From positions 43,347-107,346 of the forward strand of contig PNJK01000002.1 of NCBI GenBank assembly GCA_013821825.1: 64,000 nt of DNA. The letters run 5' to 3'. The notes below the pieces were generated by a model. It had not been told where the DNA came from. It did not search any database and saw only the letters and a program-made list of their open reading frames with translations. Source of the stretch: Rhodobacter sp. GTDB lineage: Bacteria > Pseudomonadota > Alphaproteobacteria > Rhodobacterales > Rhodobacteraceae. Shown here in pieces: positions 1 through 8,593 of this stretch. Position 1 is the first letter of the stretch; every line of letters begins with the position of its first letter. The position numbers were made by a program, and so were the translations under genes.

Positions 1-757
1 TGCCGCCCAGTTCCAGCGTGACCCGCTTCAAAGTCTGGGCCGCGGCAACCGAGATTGCCCGGCCCGCGCGGGTGCTGCCGGTAAAGCTGATCATTTCGAT
101 ATCCGGATGGCTGGAGAGCTGGCTGCCCACCCCCGGACCGTCGCCATTGACCAGGTTGAACACCCCCGGAGGCACGCCCGCGTCATGGCAGAACTCGGCA
201 AAGAGCATCGAGGACAGGGGCGACTCCTCTGACGGTTTCAGCACGCAGGTGCAGCCGGCCAGAAGGGCGGGGATCACCTTCAGCGTCACCTGGTTCATCG
301 GCCAGTTCCACGGCGTGATCAGGCCGACAACGCCGATCGGTTCCAGCGCGATCTTGGTGTCCGGCGCGTGCGGACCAAGCGGACGGATCCATTCGATGTG
401 GTCGAAGGCTTTCAGGAAGTTCTTCAGATGCCAGGGCAGGCATTCCGCCTGATCGTCACGGCTCATGTCGATCGGGGCGCCCATTTCCAGGCTGATGGCA
501 TGGGCCATTTCTTCCTTGCGGGCATAGTATTGCGCAAGGATGCCTTCCACCGCGCGGCGGCGCTCAGCCGGCGGGGTGGCGGCCCAGGCTGGAAAGGCGG
601 CCTTGGCCGCGGCAATGGCAGCATTGGTGTCGGTTTCGCCGCCCAGCGAGATGATCGCGCAGGTGTCTTCGGTCGATGGGTCGATGACCGGGCAATCCCT
701 TGCTACCTTCGGCGCGACCCATGCCCCGTTGATATAGAACTCGCGCTTGGTGATCAT
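1..757 (-). CDS. Aldehyde dehydrogenase family protein (3' end beyond window)
   Basis: The frame opens at ATG 757 (MITKREFYINGAW) and runs out of the window at position 1 without a stop, so about 252 N-terminal residues are present. They contain the NAD-binding half of an aldehyde dehydrogenase: the ITPWNWPMNQ segment, the VLKPSEESP motif, the FTGSTRAGR turn and the start of the catalytic-Glu motif (LELGG) at the window edge. The catalytic Cys lies outside. Such enzymes oxidise aldehydes to acids with NAD(P)+ in the cytoplasm; the substrate cannot be read from this part. It appears monocistronic: about 115 nt separate its start from the GNAT gene upstream on the same strand. Confidence 0.93.
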   Translation of the reverse strand, partial: MITKREFYINGAWVAPKVARDCPVIDPSTEDTCAIISLGGETDTNAAIAAAKAAFPAWAATPPAERRRAVEGILAQYYARKEEMAHAISLEMGAPIDMSRDDQAECLPWHLKNFLKAFDHIEWIRPLGPHAPDTKIALEPIGVVGLITPWNWPMNQVTLKVIPALLAGCTCVLKPSEESPLSSMLFAEFCHDAGVPPGVFNLVNGDGPGVGSQLSSHPDIEMISFTGSTRAGRAISVAAAQTLKRVTLELGG

Positions 758-872
758 GGCTCAGGCTCCGGTTGAAAGGAAATTTGATCATATTCTGACA
801 GGCTCGGGACGAAGGGGCAAGAGTGCGGGATGTCGGGCGGCGAAACCTTGTCAGATGGGGCGGGGGCGGGAC

Positions 873-1520
873 CTAACCTGTTGACGGCGTCGGTTTGTGG
901 ACATCTGCGTTCAGGGGGGCGGGTGGTGCTGTGGCTTTCAGCGGTCGCACCATCGTGGTCGAGGTCGCGAATCCGAAGAGGTGCCGCAGCAGTCCCATGC
1001 TTTCGGTTTGGGTGGCCATGAACCCATGCCGTTCATAAAGCGCGCGCGCTCGCCAGTTCGCATCGACCACATCCAGCCGGACCGACCGATAGCCCCGCGC
1101 GGCCGCCTCAACATAAAGCGCGGACAAAAGCTGGGTGCCGACCCCCTTGTTGCGGTGCTGTCGGGCGACGCAGATGCCGTCGACAAGGAAGCGGTCATTG
1201 TCGATGTCCTGGGTCAGCGACCACAGCACCCACCCGCGCCAGCGCCCGCCGAAGCGTCCGTAGATCGCCTTCAGGTCGGCCCAGCCGCCGCCGGCGAAAC
1301 TGCCGCCGGGGGTCTTGTAGCCCGCGAGCCCGACCAGCGCGCCGCCGTCGTCCAGCGCGGCAAGGCACAGGTCGGTGCGGATCACCCGCTCGAAGAACGC
1401 CAGCGCCTTTTCATCGGGCCCAAGGACGCGGCCAAGTTTGCCGCCGAATGCCTCCCAATAAAGCCGGGCAGCCTGGGCACGCAGGTGCGGGTGGAGGCCC
1501 GAGAAGATCGTCACCCCCAT
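873..1520 (-). CDS. GNAT family N-acetyltransferase
   Basis: A 215-residue protein with a GNAT fold. The acetyl-CoA pyrophosphate loop is visible as RQHRNKGVGTQLL, preceded by the strand VDGICV and followed by RLDVVDANWRARALYERHGF, the usual strand/helix close of the domain. GNAT enzymes transfer an acetyl group from acetyl-CoA to an amine; the target cannot be read here. Its start overlaps the end of the upstream unknown gene by 10 nt, so it is the last gene of the mobA-mobB operon. The C-terminal 25 residues are Pro/Ala-rich and probably unstructured. Confidence 0.9.
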   Translation of the reverse strand: MGVTIFSGLHPHLRAQAARLYWEAFGGKLGRVLGPDEKALAFFERVIRTDLCLAALDDGGALVGLAGYKTPGGSFAGGGWADLKAIYGRFGGRWRGWVLWSLTQDIDNDRFLVDGICVARQHRNKGVGTQLLSALYVEAAARGYRSVRLDVVDANWRARALYERHGFMATQTESMGLLRHLFGFATSTTMVRPLKATAPPAPLNADVHKPTPSTG

Positions 1521-2386
1521 ATCAGCGCCTCCTGCAACAGGGGGGCGTGTCCGGCACCAAGGATCCAGCCCTCCTCGGCGGCAATGGGTGGCGCAACCAG
1601 CAAGGGGGCCAGGAGATCGCGGTCCGACAGGGCCAAAAGCGCGCGCGACAGCAGCCGGACCTGGGCTTGATCGGCGGGCAGTCCTTCGGCATTTGCCAGG
1701 ATGGCGACGGGACCGGCCAGCAAGGAGGGGTAAACCTCGGCTACGACGACTGCCGCGTCGGCCGCGGGCTCAAACGGCCAGACGACAACCTCGGGGTTCT
1801 GGCTGAGCCGGTGGATCATCGGCAGTCCAAGCAGGCTTTGGGACCCGACAGAGCCTGGGTTGAACAGCATCCAGGGACTTTTCGCGCGCGGAACCGCTTC
1901 CTCGGCGGCGCGGATCTCGGCCAGGCCAAGGGCCGCATAGTCGATGCCGACCCGGCGGTCTGGCAGGCCGGGCCAATGCTGGCCAGTCGGATGGCTCCAG
2001 AACGGGCCGGGCCCTTCGGGGAAGGTGGCGTTGATCCGGGCGGCGACGGCAAAGCGGTTGTTGGCGTTTTCGGCGGTGTCGTTGACCGCCTCGGCCAGCC
2101 AGGCCCAGACCGCCTGTGCCTTGTCGGTGCCGGTCAGGCGGGTTGCGAAGCCGGAGGGATAGCCCATTGCGAAGTCGAAGCCGACCAGCAGGCGCAACCC
2201 ATCGGCACGGGCGGTCGCGATCAGGGCATGGATCTGGCTCTCGGCTTCGGAGCGGGTGCGATGGTGCCATTCGATGCCGCCTTCGCTGTCGTGACAGCCG
2301 ATCCAGATCGAATTGGCACGACGAGTTGGGCTGGTGGGCAGGTTCGCTGCCGACCAGTCCACCACGATGACCCGGTCAAACCGCAA
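1511..2386 (-). CDS. Conserved protein of the mobAB operon, RNase H-like N-terminus
   Basis: A 291-residue cytoplasmic protein with no signal peptide or membrane segment. It opens with VIVVDWSAAN, a beta strand with an acidic residue as in DUF429/RNase H-like folds, and later has LLVGFDFAMGYP, a second acidic strand compatible with the same fold. The reading frame overlaps mobB (upstream) by 11 nt and the GNAT gene (downstream) by 10 nt, so translational coupling is likely. From memory, homologues in Rhodobacterales are loosely labelled molybdopterin guanine dinucleotide synthesis protein because of this neighbourhood; I see no motif proving that role. The function is unknown. Confidence 0.8.
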   Translation of the reverse strand: MRFDRVIVVDWSAANLPTSPTRRANSIWIGCHDSEGGIEWHHRTRSEAESQIHALIATARADGLRLLVGFDFAMGYPSGFATRLTGTDKAQAVWAWLAEAVNDTAENANNRFAVAARINATFPEGPGPFWSHPTGQHWPGLPDRRVGIDYAALGLAEIRAAEEAVPRAKSPWMLFNPGSVGSQSLLGLPMIHRLSQNPEVVVWPFEPAADAAVVVAEVYPSLLAGPVAILANAEGLPADQAQVRLLSRALLALSDRDLLAPLLVAPPIAAEEGWILGAGHAPLLQEALIWG

Positions 2387-2870
2387 GGCCTGCCTCGCGC
2401 AGGATGAAATCGGCGACCATTGCGGTATCGTTCAGGTCCAGAACCGGAACCGGCAGTGTCAGGGCCGCATCAGTCGCGACGGCGCGGATCAGCGGGTCGG
2501 AGGGTTGGATCAGCGGCTGGCCGGTCTCTTGCCGCCAGACCTCGATCTTCGGGTGGGCATCGCGCTTGTAGCCTTCGACCAGCACCAGATCGACTTCTGC
2601 AAGCCGGGCCAGAATGGCGGGCAGTTCCGGTTCCGGACCCCGGTGTTCAACCATCAGCGCAAAACGGTCGGCCGAGGCCAGCACAACTTCGCGCGCGCCG
2701 GCTTGGCGGTGGCGGAAGGTATCCTTGCCGGGCTGGTCGAGGTCGACCGCATGGTGGACGTGCTTGACGGTCGAAACGCTGAGGCCGCGCCCAGTGATTT
2801 CAGCCACCAAACGCTCCATCAGGCCGGTCTTGCCAGAGTTTTTCCAGCCGATCACACCGTAAACCTTCAT
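2376..2870 (-). CDS. mobB: Molybdopterin-guanine dinucleotide biosynthesis adaptor MobB
   Basis: 164 residues, the usual MobB length. A Walker A motif sits at the N-terminus (GWKNSGKTGL, about residues 8-17), followed by STVKHVHHAVDLDQPGKDTFRH, typical of MobB, and by the strand VDLVLVEGYK. MobB is a GTP-binding protein that assists MobA in attaching GMP to molybdopterin, giving the bis-MGD cofactor of DMSO reductase-family enzymes. Its start overlaps the mobA stop by 4 nt (ATGA), so the two are translationally coupled. Confidence 0.95.
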   Translation of the reverse strand: MKVYGVIGWKNSGKTGLMERLVAEITGRGLSVSTVKHVHHAVDLDQPGKDTFRHRQAGAREVVLASADRFALMVEHRGPEPELPAILARLAEVDLVLVEGYKRDAHPKIEVWRQETGQPLIQPSDPLIRAVATDAALTLPVPVLDLNDTAMVADFILREAGLAV

Positions 2871-3457
2871 GCCGCCCCCTTCAGCATCGCCTCGGCAAGC
2901 CCAAGGTCTTCGGGTGTGTTGAGGTTCAGGAAGGCGCGCGCGTCGGCAAACGTTGCGCGCGCGGCATGGTGGGCGTCGGTGAAGCGGGTGACCTTTGCCT
3001 CGCCCTCAGCCAGAAACCCTTTCAGGGCAGGGGCCAGCGTCACCGGCCAAAGCGCGGTTGTCGGGTGGTCGCCGTCGGCGGTCCGGGCCAATGCCAGGCC
3101 TTCGGGCGCGCTTTCGGCCGCAAGCAGCAACAGGGGCACCAGATCGCCGGGCAGGAACGGCGTGTCGACCGGCGTCGAGACCAGATGCGTCGCGCCAAGC
3201 TCTCCGGCCCGGATCAGCGCGGCCAGGATGCCGGACAGGGGGCCTTGCGGGGTGGCATCGGGCACCACCTCCAGCCCGAAGGGCGCGAAACGGGACGCAT
3301 CCCCATTGGCCGAAATCAGCAACTGGTTCACCTGCGGTTCCAGCCGGTCAATGACGTGGGCAAGCAGCGGCTTGCCCGCCAGCGGCAGCAGCGCCTTGTC
3401 GGCGCCGCCCATGCGACGTGCCTGACCGCCGGCAAGAATGACCCCAATGATGCGCAA
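2867..3457 (-). CDS. mobA: Molybdenum cofactor guanylyltransferase MobA
   Basis: 196 residues with the nucleotidyltransferase signature at the N-terminus (GVILAGGQARRMGGADKALL), in which the LAGG-RMG-K pattern binds GTP and Mg. The later PQGPLSGI and STPVDTPFLP segments are also typical of MobA. It transfers GMP from GTP to Mo-molybdopterin. It is the first gene of a four-gene minus-strand operon (mobA, mobB, unknown, GNAT). An 82-nt gap separates it from the lipoprotein gene upstream. Confidence 0.96.
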   Translation of the reverse strand: MRIIGVILAGGQARRMGGADKALLPLAGKPLLAHVIDRLEPQVNQLLISANGDASRFAPFGLEVVPDATPQGPLSGILAALIRAGELGATHLVSTPVDTPFLPGDLVPLLLLAAESAPEGLALARTADGDHPTTALWPVTLAPALKGFLAEGEAKVTRFTDAHHAARATFADARAFLNLNTPEDLGLAEAMLKGAA

Positions 3458-3539
3458 ACCCTGGACCCTTCACCGGGTGACTGTCAGGGCCGACCGTAGT
3501 CCCTGAGGCGGAAGGTGCAAGGGGCCGCAGACCTCGCGC

Positions 3540-4154
3540 CTAGCCCTCCAGCGGGTTGCCGTTGGCCTGCACCAGCAGGATGCCGTGATTGCTGTCGTCG
3601 TCATCGTCGGTGATCCGGCGGGTGCTGACGCCGGGAATCTCGCCGAAGGCGTCAGCAAGTTTCTTCGGAAACCAGGTCGCGGGCATCGATTCGAACCCCG
3701 GAATCCCGCGGAGCACGGTCGAGTTGGCGACAGTACACATCGCCTTTGGCACCGCGCCGTATTCCTTCACCCGGCGCATGGCAAGTTCGGCCACCTCGGG
3801 AGAGACGAAGACCTTCTGCTCGATCACGTCATAGGTCTTGCGCGCGTGATAATCGACGTAGAACGCGATGGCCTTGTCGGTCATGCCGAAATGCACGTCG
3901 TTGCGTTCGGGAAGGCGGGGGTGCGTCCATGTGCCGGCCGGATCGAAGATCAGCCGTTCCGAACCGTTGATCAGAATGGCCGAATGCGCTCCGGAGCCGG
4001 AGGATTTGTTCACCACGGTGTAAAGCGTGATCGAAGTCGGTTCTTCGGACACAAAGCGCGCGGCCTGCACCTGTTCTTCAGGGGCCCATTTCGGCTCGGC
4101 ACCGCAGGCGGCAAGACCGAGCAGGGCCACGAGGCTTAGAGCTAGACGAAGCAT
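3540..4154 (-). CDS. Lipoprotein with candidate permuted papain-like domain
   Basis: 204 residues. A lipoprotein signal peptide (MLRLALSLVALLGLAAC) places the lipidated Cys at residue 17. The body carries a GAHSAILI segment (His57) followed by IFDPAG, and much later KAMCTVANS (Cys140). A His-first, Cys-later order on such strands recalls circularly permuted NlpC/P60 (YiiX/LRAT-like) proteins; this is my inference, not a recognised match. Near the C-terminus is a run of five Asp (about residues 184-188). The gene starts 22 nt downstream of the cytochrome oxidase subunit IV gene and is probably cotranscribed with it. Confidence 0.8.
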   Translation of the reverse strand: MLRLALSLVALLGLAACGAEPKWAPEEQVQAARFVSEEPTSITLYTVVNKSSGSGAHSAILINGSERLIFDPAGTWTHPRLPERNDVHFGMTDKAIAFYVDYHARKTYDVIEQKVFVSPEVAELAMRRVKEYGAVPKAMCTVANSTVLRGIPGFESMPATWFPKKLADAFGEIPGVSTRRITDDDDDSNHGILLVQANGNPLEG

Positions 4155-4176
4155 GGGACCCCCGGCTGCGTGCGGA

Positions 4177-4323
4177 TCAGGAGTTGACGAGGGCCGCGAA
4201 GATCAGGACCCCGATCGAGATTGCCGCGACCCAGACGGACATGCGGACAAAGCCCGCGAAGGTCTTTTCGTGGTCACGGATGTTCATCGAGCCGTGCTTG
4301 TGTTCGGCGTTGTGGTCGGCCAT
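4177..4323 (-). CDS. aa3-type cytochrome c oxidase subunit IV
   Basis: A 48-residue gene (MADHNAEHKHGSMNIRDHEK ... ending AALVNS). It has a His-rich polar N-terminus, the conserved HEKTFAGFVR segment and a single transmembrane helix (about residues 27-46), exactly the layout of the bacterial aa3 cytochrome c oxidase subunit IV family (COX4_pro_2). In Rhodobacterales this peptide is an accessory subunit of the terminal oxidase, and its gene usually lies apart from the main cta genes, as here. The downstream lipoprotein gene follows after 22 nt. Confidence 0.93.
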   Translation of the reverse strand: MADHNAEHKHGSMNIRDHEKTFAGFVRMSVWVAAISIGVLIFAALVNS

Positions 4324-4417
4324 GGCAAGGATCCCTCTGGTCTGCTTATCCTGCCCAATAGCCTATTCGTCCGGGCCTGTCACGGGGTAGGAACGTGGGC
4401 GGGTGAGCGCATTCAGC

Positions 4418-4795
4418 TCATCCGGCAGACCCATCGCCGGAATCGCCTCCGGTCCAGCCGGTCGTCAGCTGGAACCCGATGCGGCGGGGCGGATCGTCAC
4501 CTTCGGTCACTTTCGCCACGGCGCGCAGGGTCACCGACAACTGGCTGACATGCTGGATAAGCTGGGTCCGCGCGCCGGATTCGTCGAAGCCGTAGAAGGT
4601 GACGATATCGGGCTCGAAAAAGCCGATGCCCTGGATGCGCAGCACCCCGGCCGCGTCGCCCGCGAAGCCCATGGCAATCTCTTGCCGCGCGTCCAGCTGG
4701 GCTTCGAAGTTGCGGATGTAGAGGACAAGCCGGTCATGCGCCCATTCAGCGGGACTTTTCGGCTTGTCGGTCTGCGTCGTGGGTTCCTTCGCCAT
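4418..4795 (-). CDS. DUF6173 family protein
   Basis: 125 residues starting at the ATG at 4795 (MAKEPTTQ), which shares its A with the TGA of the upstream MBL gene (TGATG), so translation is coupled; an ATG 15 nt further upstream is a less likely start. The conserved core reads PAEWAHDRLVLYI, ARQEIAMGFAGDAAGV, GIGFFEPDIVTFYG and QLIQHVSQLSV, which I recognise as the Rhodobacterales family DUF6173. No signal peptide or membrane helix. Function unknown; it is the last gene of the acyl-CoA dehydrogenase operon. Confidence 0.88.
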   Translation of the reverse strand: MAKEPTTQTDKPKSPAEWAHDRLVLYIRNFEAQLDARQEIAMGFAGDAAGVLRIQGIGFFEPDIVTFYGFDESGARTQLIQHVSQLSVTLRAVAKVTEGDDPPRRIGFQLTTGWTGGDSGDGSAG

Positions 4796-5820
4796 CAGAG
4801 CCGTTCCCATGAAAATGCGCCCGCAGGCGTCAGGGAACGGGAAACCAGGCCGCGCCGCAAGAGGCAGTTCAGGTGGGCGATGGCCTCGACCAGGGCAAGC
4901 GGGAATTCAGCGGGCCCGATCTGGCGCAGGAAAAGCGGCGGAAAGCACTGGGCCGAGGTTCTGGGCGTGGACAGATGGTCCAGCAGCCGGATCAGCGCGT
5001 TTTCGTGGTTTTCGATCATCTGGCCAAGCCGGAAGGGCAGGCCGGTGAACGGCAGCTTGTGGCCGGGAAGGATCAACTGGTCATCGCGGGCATGCGGCAT
5101 GAAGGCGCGGCAACTGTCCAGCCAGTCGGTCAGGGGGTCGGCCTCGGGTTCTGTCGCATAGACGCCGATATTGGCCGAAATGCCGGGCAAAAGCTGGTCA
5201 CCGCCAAGGACGATGCCATCATCGGACCACAGCGTTGCGTGGTCCGGCGCATGACCGTGACCGATGCGGATGGTCCATGTCCGGCCGGCGGCCTGAAGCC
5301 GGGTGCCTTCGGTCAGGCGGGTAAAACCCTGCGGCATCGGATCGACGATGTCGGCGAAGTTGAACGGACGCTCGACGGCGCGCTTTGCCAGGTCGGCGTC
5401 CGACAGGCCCGCGCGACGCAGGAACTTCAGCGCTTCGGGGGTGGGGACCTCTTGCACGTCAAGCGTAAGCATCCGCGCATAAAGCCAGGCGGTGCGGGTG
5501 GCCAGAAGTTCCGCGCCCTTTGACTGGAACCAGCCGGCAAGGCCCACATGGTCGGGATGGTGATGGGTAAGGATCACCCGGGTCACCGGCTTGCCGGAAA
5601 GCGGTCCTGAAAGCAGCGCCTCCCAGACGGCCCGGGACCGGCGCGAGGACAGGCCCGTGTCGATGATCGTCCAGCCATCGCCGTCATCAAGGGCGTAGAT
5701 GTTCACATGGTCCAGCACCATCGGCAGCGGCAGGCGCAGCCAGAGGATGCCGGGCGCAACCTCGGTCGCTCCACCTTCCGCGGGAGGGGCGTCGTACGGG
5801 TGGAGGATGCCTGCGGTCAA
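4795..5820 (-). CDS. MBL-fold metallo-hydrolase
   Basis: 341 residues. The metal-binding motif of the metallo-beta-lactamase fold is intact (LTHHHPDHVGLAG), with the later GHAPDHATLW and IVLGGDQLLP segments supplying the further His and Asp ligands. The last 60 residues look like the small helical C-terminal domain of LACTB2-like hydrolases. It is expected to hydrolyse a thioester or similar ester in the cytoplasm; a role next to acyl-CoA metabolism is inferred from its partner, whose stop it overlaps by 4 nt. Confidence 0.92.
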   Translation of the reverse strand: MTAGILHPYDAPPAEGGATEVAPGILWLRLPLPMVLDHVNIYALDDGDGWTIIDTGLSSRRSRAVWEALLSGPLSGKPVTRVILTHHHPDHVGLAGWFQSKGAELLATRTAWLYARMLTLDVQEVPTPEALKFLRRAGLSDADLAKRAVERPFNFADIVDPMPQGFTRLTEGTRLQAAGRTWTIRIGHGHAPDHATLWSDDGIVLGGDQLLPGISANIGVYATEPEADPLTDWLDSCRAFMPHARDDQLILPGHKLPFTGLPFRLGQMIENHENALIRLLDHLSTPRTSAQCFPPLFLRQIGPAEFPLALVEAIAHLNCLLRRGLVSRSLTPAGAFSWERL

Positions 5821-7520
5821 GCGGCGAAGTCCTCATGCGTCAGGGCGTAAAGCCCGTCCGCCCCCTCGCGGGACTGGACGAAAAGCGCCACATGCTCGGG
5901 CATCAGGCGGCGGATCATCACGCGGGCAAGAGGCTCCCGGGCGACGTCGGCCAGTGCCGCCTTCAGATGCGCGTGGCCGCCCAGAACCCGGGCAAAGCCC
6001 CGCAGATAGGGCACGGCCCCGGCGAAACGGTCGTTCAGCGGTTGCGCCAGCAAGGCCTCGGTCGTCTCGCGGAGGGTTTCGGACGCCTGCCAGACATCGC
6101 CCGCCAGATCGGCAAAGCCGAGGCGGGCGGCCTCGGCATCGCGTTGGACTTCGTCGATCAGGCGGAAAGCGGCTTCGCCCCGGTCCGCCATCTTGCGCGC
6201 GACAAGGTCCATGGCCTGAATGCCGTTGGTGCCTTCGTAGATCGGCGTGATCCGGGCGTCGCGCAAGTACTGGGCGGCGCCGGTTTCCTCGACAAAGCCC
6301 ATGCCGCCATGGATCTGCACGCCCAGATGCGCCACCTCGCAGCCGATGTCGGTGCCATAGGCCTTGGCGATGGGGGTCAGCAGGGCCGCGCGGGCTTGCC
6401 ATTCGGCGCTGCCGGTGGCGGTCGCCAGGTCGATGGCCACGGCACAGGACAGCGCGATGGACCGGGCCGCGAAGACCTCGGCGCGCATGGTGGCCAGCAT
6501 CCGGCGCACGTCGGCGTGGTCGATGATCGCGCCATCCGGAGACAAGAGAGTGGCGCCCTGCTTGCGGTCGGCGGCGTAGGCCAGCGCGTGCTGCAACGCG
6601 GCCTCGGCCACGCCCACACCCTGGGCCGCGACGGACAGACGGGCGTTGTTCATCATCGTGAACATCGCGGCCATGCCCTTGTGCGGCTTGCCCACCAGCC
6701 AGCCGGTCGCCCCGTCGAACTGCATCACGCAGGTTGGGCTGCCATGGATGCCCAACTTGTGTTCCAGGCTGACGACCCGCAGCGTGTTGCGGCGGCCGGG
6801 GTTGCCGGCGGCATCGGGAATGAACTTCGGCACCATGAACAGGCTGATGCCCTTCGTGCCCTCCTGACCGTCCGGCAGCCGCGCCAGAACCAGATGGCAG
6901 ACATTCGACACCAGATCGCTGTCGCCCCAGGTGATGAAGATCTTCTGGCCGCTGATCGCATAGGATCCGTCGCCATTCGGCACTGCCCTGGACCGCAGGG
7001 CGCCCACGTCGGACCCTGCCTGCGGTTCGGTCAGGTTCATGGTGCCCGACCATTCGCCCGAAGTCAGCTTTGGCAGGTACAGCGCCTTGATCTTGTCCGA
7101 GGCGTGATGTTCCAGCGCCTCGATCTGGCCCTTGCTGAGCAAGGGCTTCAGATGCAACGCTAGGCAGGCGCCGGACATCATGTCATCTACCGCCAGCGCC
7201 AGCGCAATCGGCAAGCCCATGCCGCCATGGTCGGTGCTGGCGGCCATGCCGACCCAGCCGCCCCCGGCAATGGCGCGGTAGCCTTCCGCAAAACCCGGCG
7301 ACGACACGACCGCGCCGTTTTCGAGCCGGGCGGGGTGCTTGTCGCCCGAGCGGTTCAGCGGCGCAAGAACATCGGTCGCAATCCGACCCGCCTCGATCAG
7401 GATCGCTTCGGCCATGTCTGGCGTCGCCTCGGCAAAGCGGGGGGTGGCGACGACCCGGGCGAAGTCCACCACGTGATCGAGGATGAAGCGGATGTCCTTG
7501 ACCGGGGCGCGATAAGGCAT
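5817..7520 (-). CDS. Acyl-CoA dehydrogenase, long form (DmdC-like)
   Basis: 567 residues, longer than the usual 380 because of N- and C-terminal extensions typical of the DmdC/long-form acyl-CoA dehydrogenases. FAD-site signatures include MNLTEPQAGSDVG and GQKIFITWGDSD; HGGMGFVEETGAAQYLRD is followed by the catalytic glutamate in PIYEGTNGIQ. It introduces an alpha-beta double bond into an acyl-CoA. The family includes 3-methylmercaptopropionyl-CoA dehydrogenase of DMSP demethylation, but substrate cannot be assigned from sequence alone. It is the first gene of a three-gene operon with the MBL hydrolase and DUF6173. Confidence 0.94.
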   Translation of the reverse strand: MPYRAPVKDIRFILDHVVDFARVVATPRFAEATPDMAEAILIEAGRIATDVLAPLNRSGDKHPARLENGAVVSSPGFAEGYRAIAGGGWVGMAASTDHGGMGLPIALALAVDDMMSGACLALHLKPLLSKGQIEALEHHASDKIKALYLPKLTSGEWSGTMNLTEPQAGSDVGALRSRAVPNGDGSYAISGQKIFITWGDSDLVSNVCHLVLARLPDGQEGTKGISLFMVPKFIPDAAGNPGRRNTLRVVSLEHKLGIHGSPTCVMQFDGATGWLVGKPHKGMAAMFTMMNNARLSVAAQGVGVAEAALQHALAYAADRKQGATLLSPDGAIIDHADVRRMLATMRAEVFAARSIALSCAVAIDLATATGSAEWQARAALLTPIAKAYGTDIGCEVAHLGVQIHGGMGFVEETGAAQYLRDARITPIYEGTNGIQAMDLVARKMADRGEAAFRLIDEVQRDAEAARLGFADLAGDVWQASETLRETTEALLAQPLNDRFAGAVPYLRGFARVLGGHAHLKAALADVAREPLARVMIRRLMPEHVALFVQSREGADGLYALTHEDFAA

Positions 7521-7648
7521 GGGGTCTCCTTCCCAAGTCTGCTTGGCAAAACGGGGGGCCTCACGTAAGGACGGCCCAGCCAGACGCTATTCGTTTCACG
7601 CTGCCCTTCAAGCCGGACGCAGCGTCAGATGCCGATGACCGGAACACC

Positions 7649-8593
7649 ATGACCGTGACCCTCGCGCCAGATGACATAGGAATTGCCGCAGCCGCAAGGC
7701 TGCTTGGCCAAGGCATGCTCGTCGCCTTCCCGACCGAGACCGTCTACGGTCTTGGCGGGGATGCGCGGTCGGACCCTGCCGTCGCGCGGATCTATGCGGC
7801 GAAGGGGCGGCCAGGTTTCAACCCGTTGATCGTGCATCTGCCGGACCTTGCGGCGGTTGAGGTGATCGCCGAGGTGGGGCCGAAGGCGCGCGCGCTTGCG
7901 GCGGCGTTCTGGCCGGGGCCGTTGACGCTGGTCTTGCCCCTGCGCGCTGGCGCTGGCGTTTCGCCCCTTGTGACGGCGGGGCTGGAGACGGTGGCGGTCC
8001 GGGTGCCCGCACATCCCTTGGCTCAACGCCTGCTGCGGGAATTCGGCGGGCCGGTGGCGGCACCGTCGGCCAATCCATCGGGCCGGGTCTCGCCCACGCA
8101 GGCGGCGCATGTGCTGGAGGGACTGTCGGGACGGATTGCCGCAGTCCTTGATGGCGGGGCCTGCGCCGTGGGGCTGGAGTCGACCATTGTCGCCGCCGAC
8201 CCGCATCCGGTGCTGCTGCGTCCGGGCGGCGTTCCGGTCGAGGCGCTGGAGGCGGTGCTGGGCGAGCCCGTGGCGCTTGGCGGGGATGCGGGGAAGCCTA
8301 CCTCCCCCGGTCAGCTGGCATCGCATTACGCGCCCGAGGCGGGGGTGCGACCGGATGCGGTCAACGCACTCCCTGGCGAGGTACTGGTCGGCTTTGGCCC
8401 GGTCCAAGGCGACATAAGCCTGTCGCCCTCAGGCGATCTGGTCGAGGCGGCCTCGCGGTTGTTTCACATCCTGCGCGAGGCCGACCGGCTGGCTGGCCCC
8501 GGCGGGCGCATTGCTTTCGCGCCGGTGCCCGAAGAAGGGTTGGGGCGCGCGATCAATGACCGTCTGCGCCGGGCCGCCGCGCCCCGCGCTTAG
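7649..8593 (+). CDS. sua5: L-threonylcarbamoyladenylate synthase (Sua5 type)
   Basis: 314 residues. The N-terminal YrdC domain (about 1-200) shows FPTETVYGLGGDA, KGRPGFNPLIVHL and APSANPSGRVSPT; the C-terminal Sua5 domain (about 225-310) follows a linker with PTSPGQLASHYAPE. It makes threonylcarbamoyl-AMP from threonine, bicarbonate and ATP for the t6A37 modification of ANN-decoding tRNAs. It is transcribed divergently from the acyl-CoA dehydrogenase across a 128-nt gap, and its end overlaps the convergent GST gene by 4 nt. Confidence 0.96.
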   Translation: MTVTLAPDDIGIAAAARLLGQGMLVAFPTETVYGLGGDARSDPAVARIYAAKGRPGFNPLIVHLPDLAAVEVIAEVGPKARALAAAFWPGPLTLVLPLRAGAGVSPLVTAGLETVAVRVPAHPLAQRLLREFGGPVAAPSANPSGRVSPTQAAHVLEGLSGRIAAVLDGGACAVGLESTIVAADPHPVLLRPGGVPVEALEAVLGEPVALGGDAGKPTSPGQLASHYAPEAGVRPDAVNALPGEVLVGFGPVQGDISLSPSGDLVEAASRLFHILREADRLAGPGGRIAFAPVPEEGLGRAINDRLRRAAAPRA

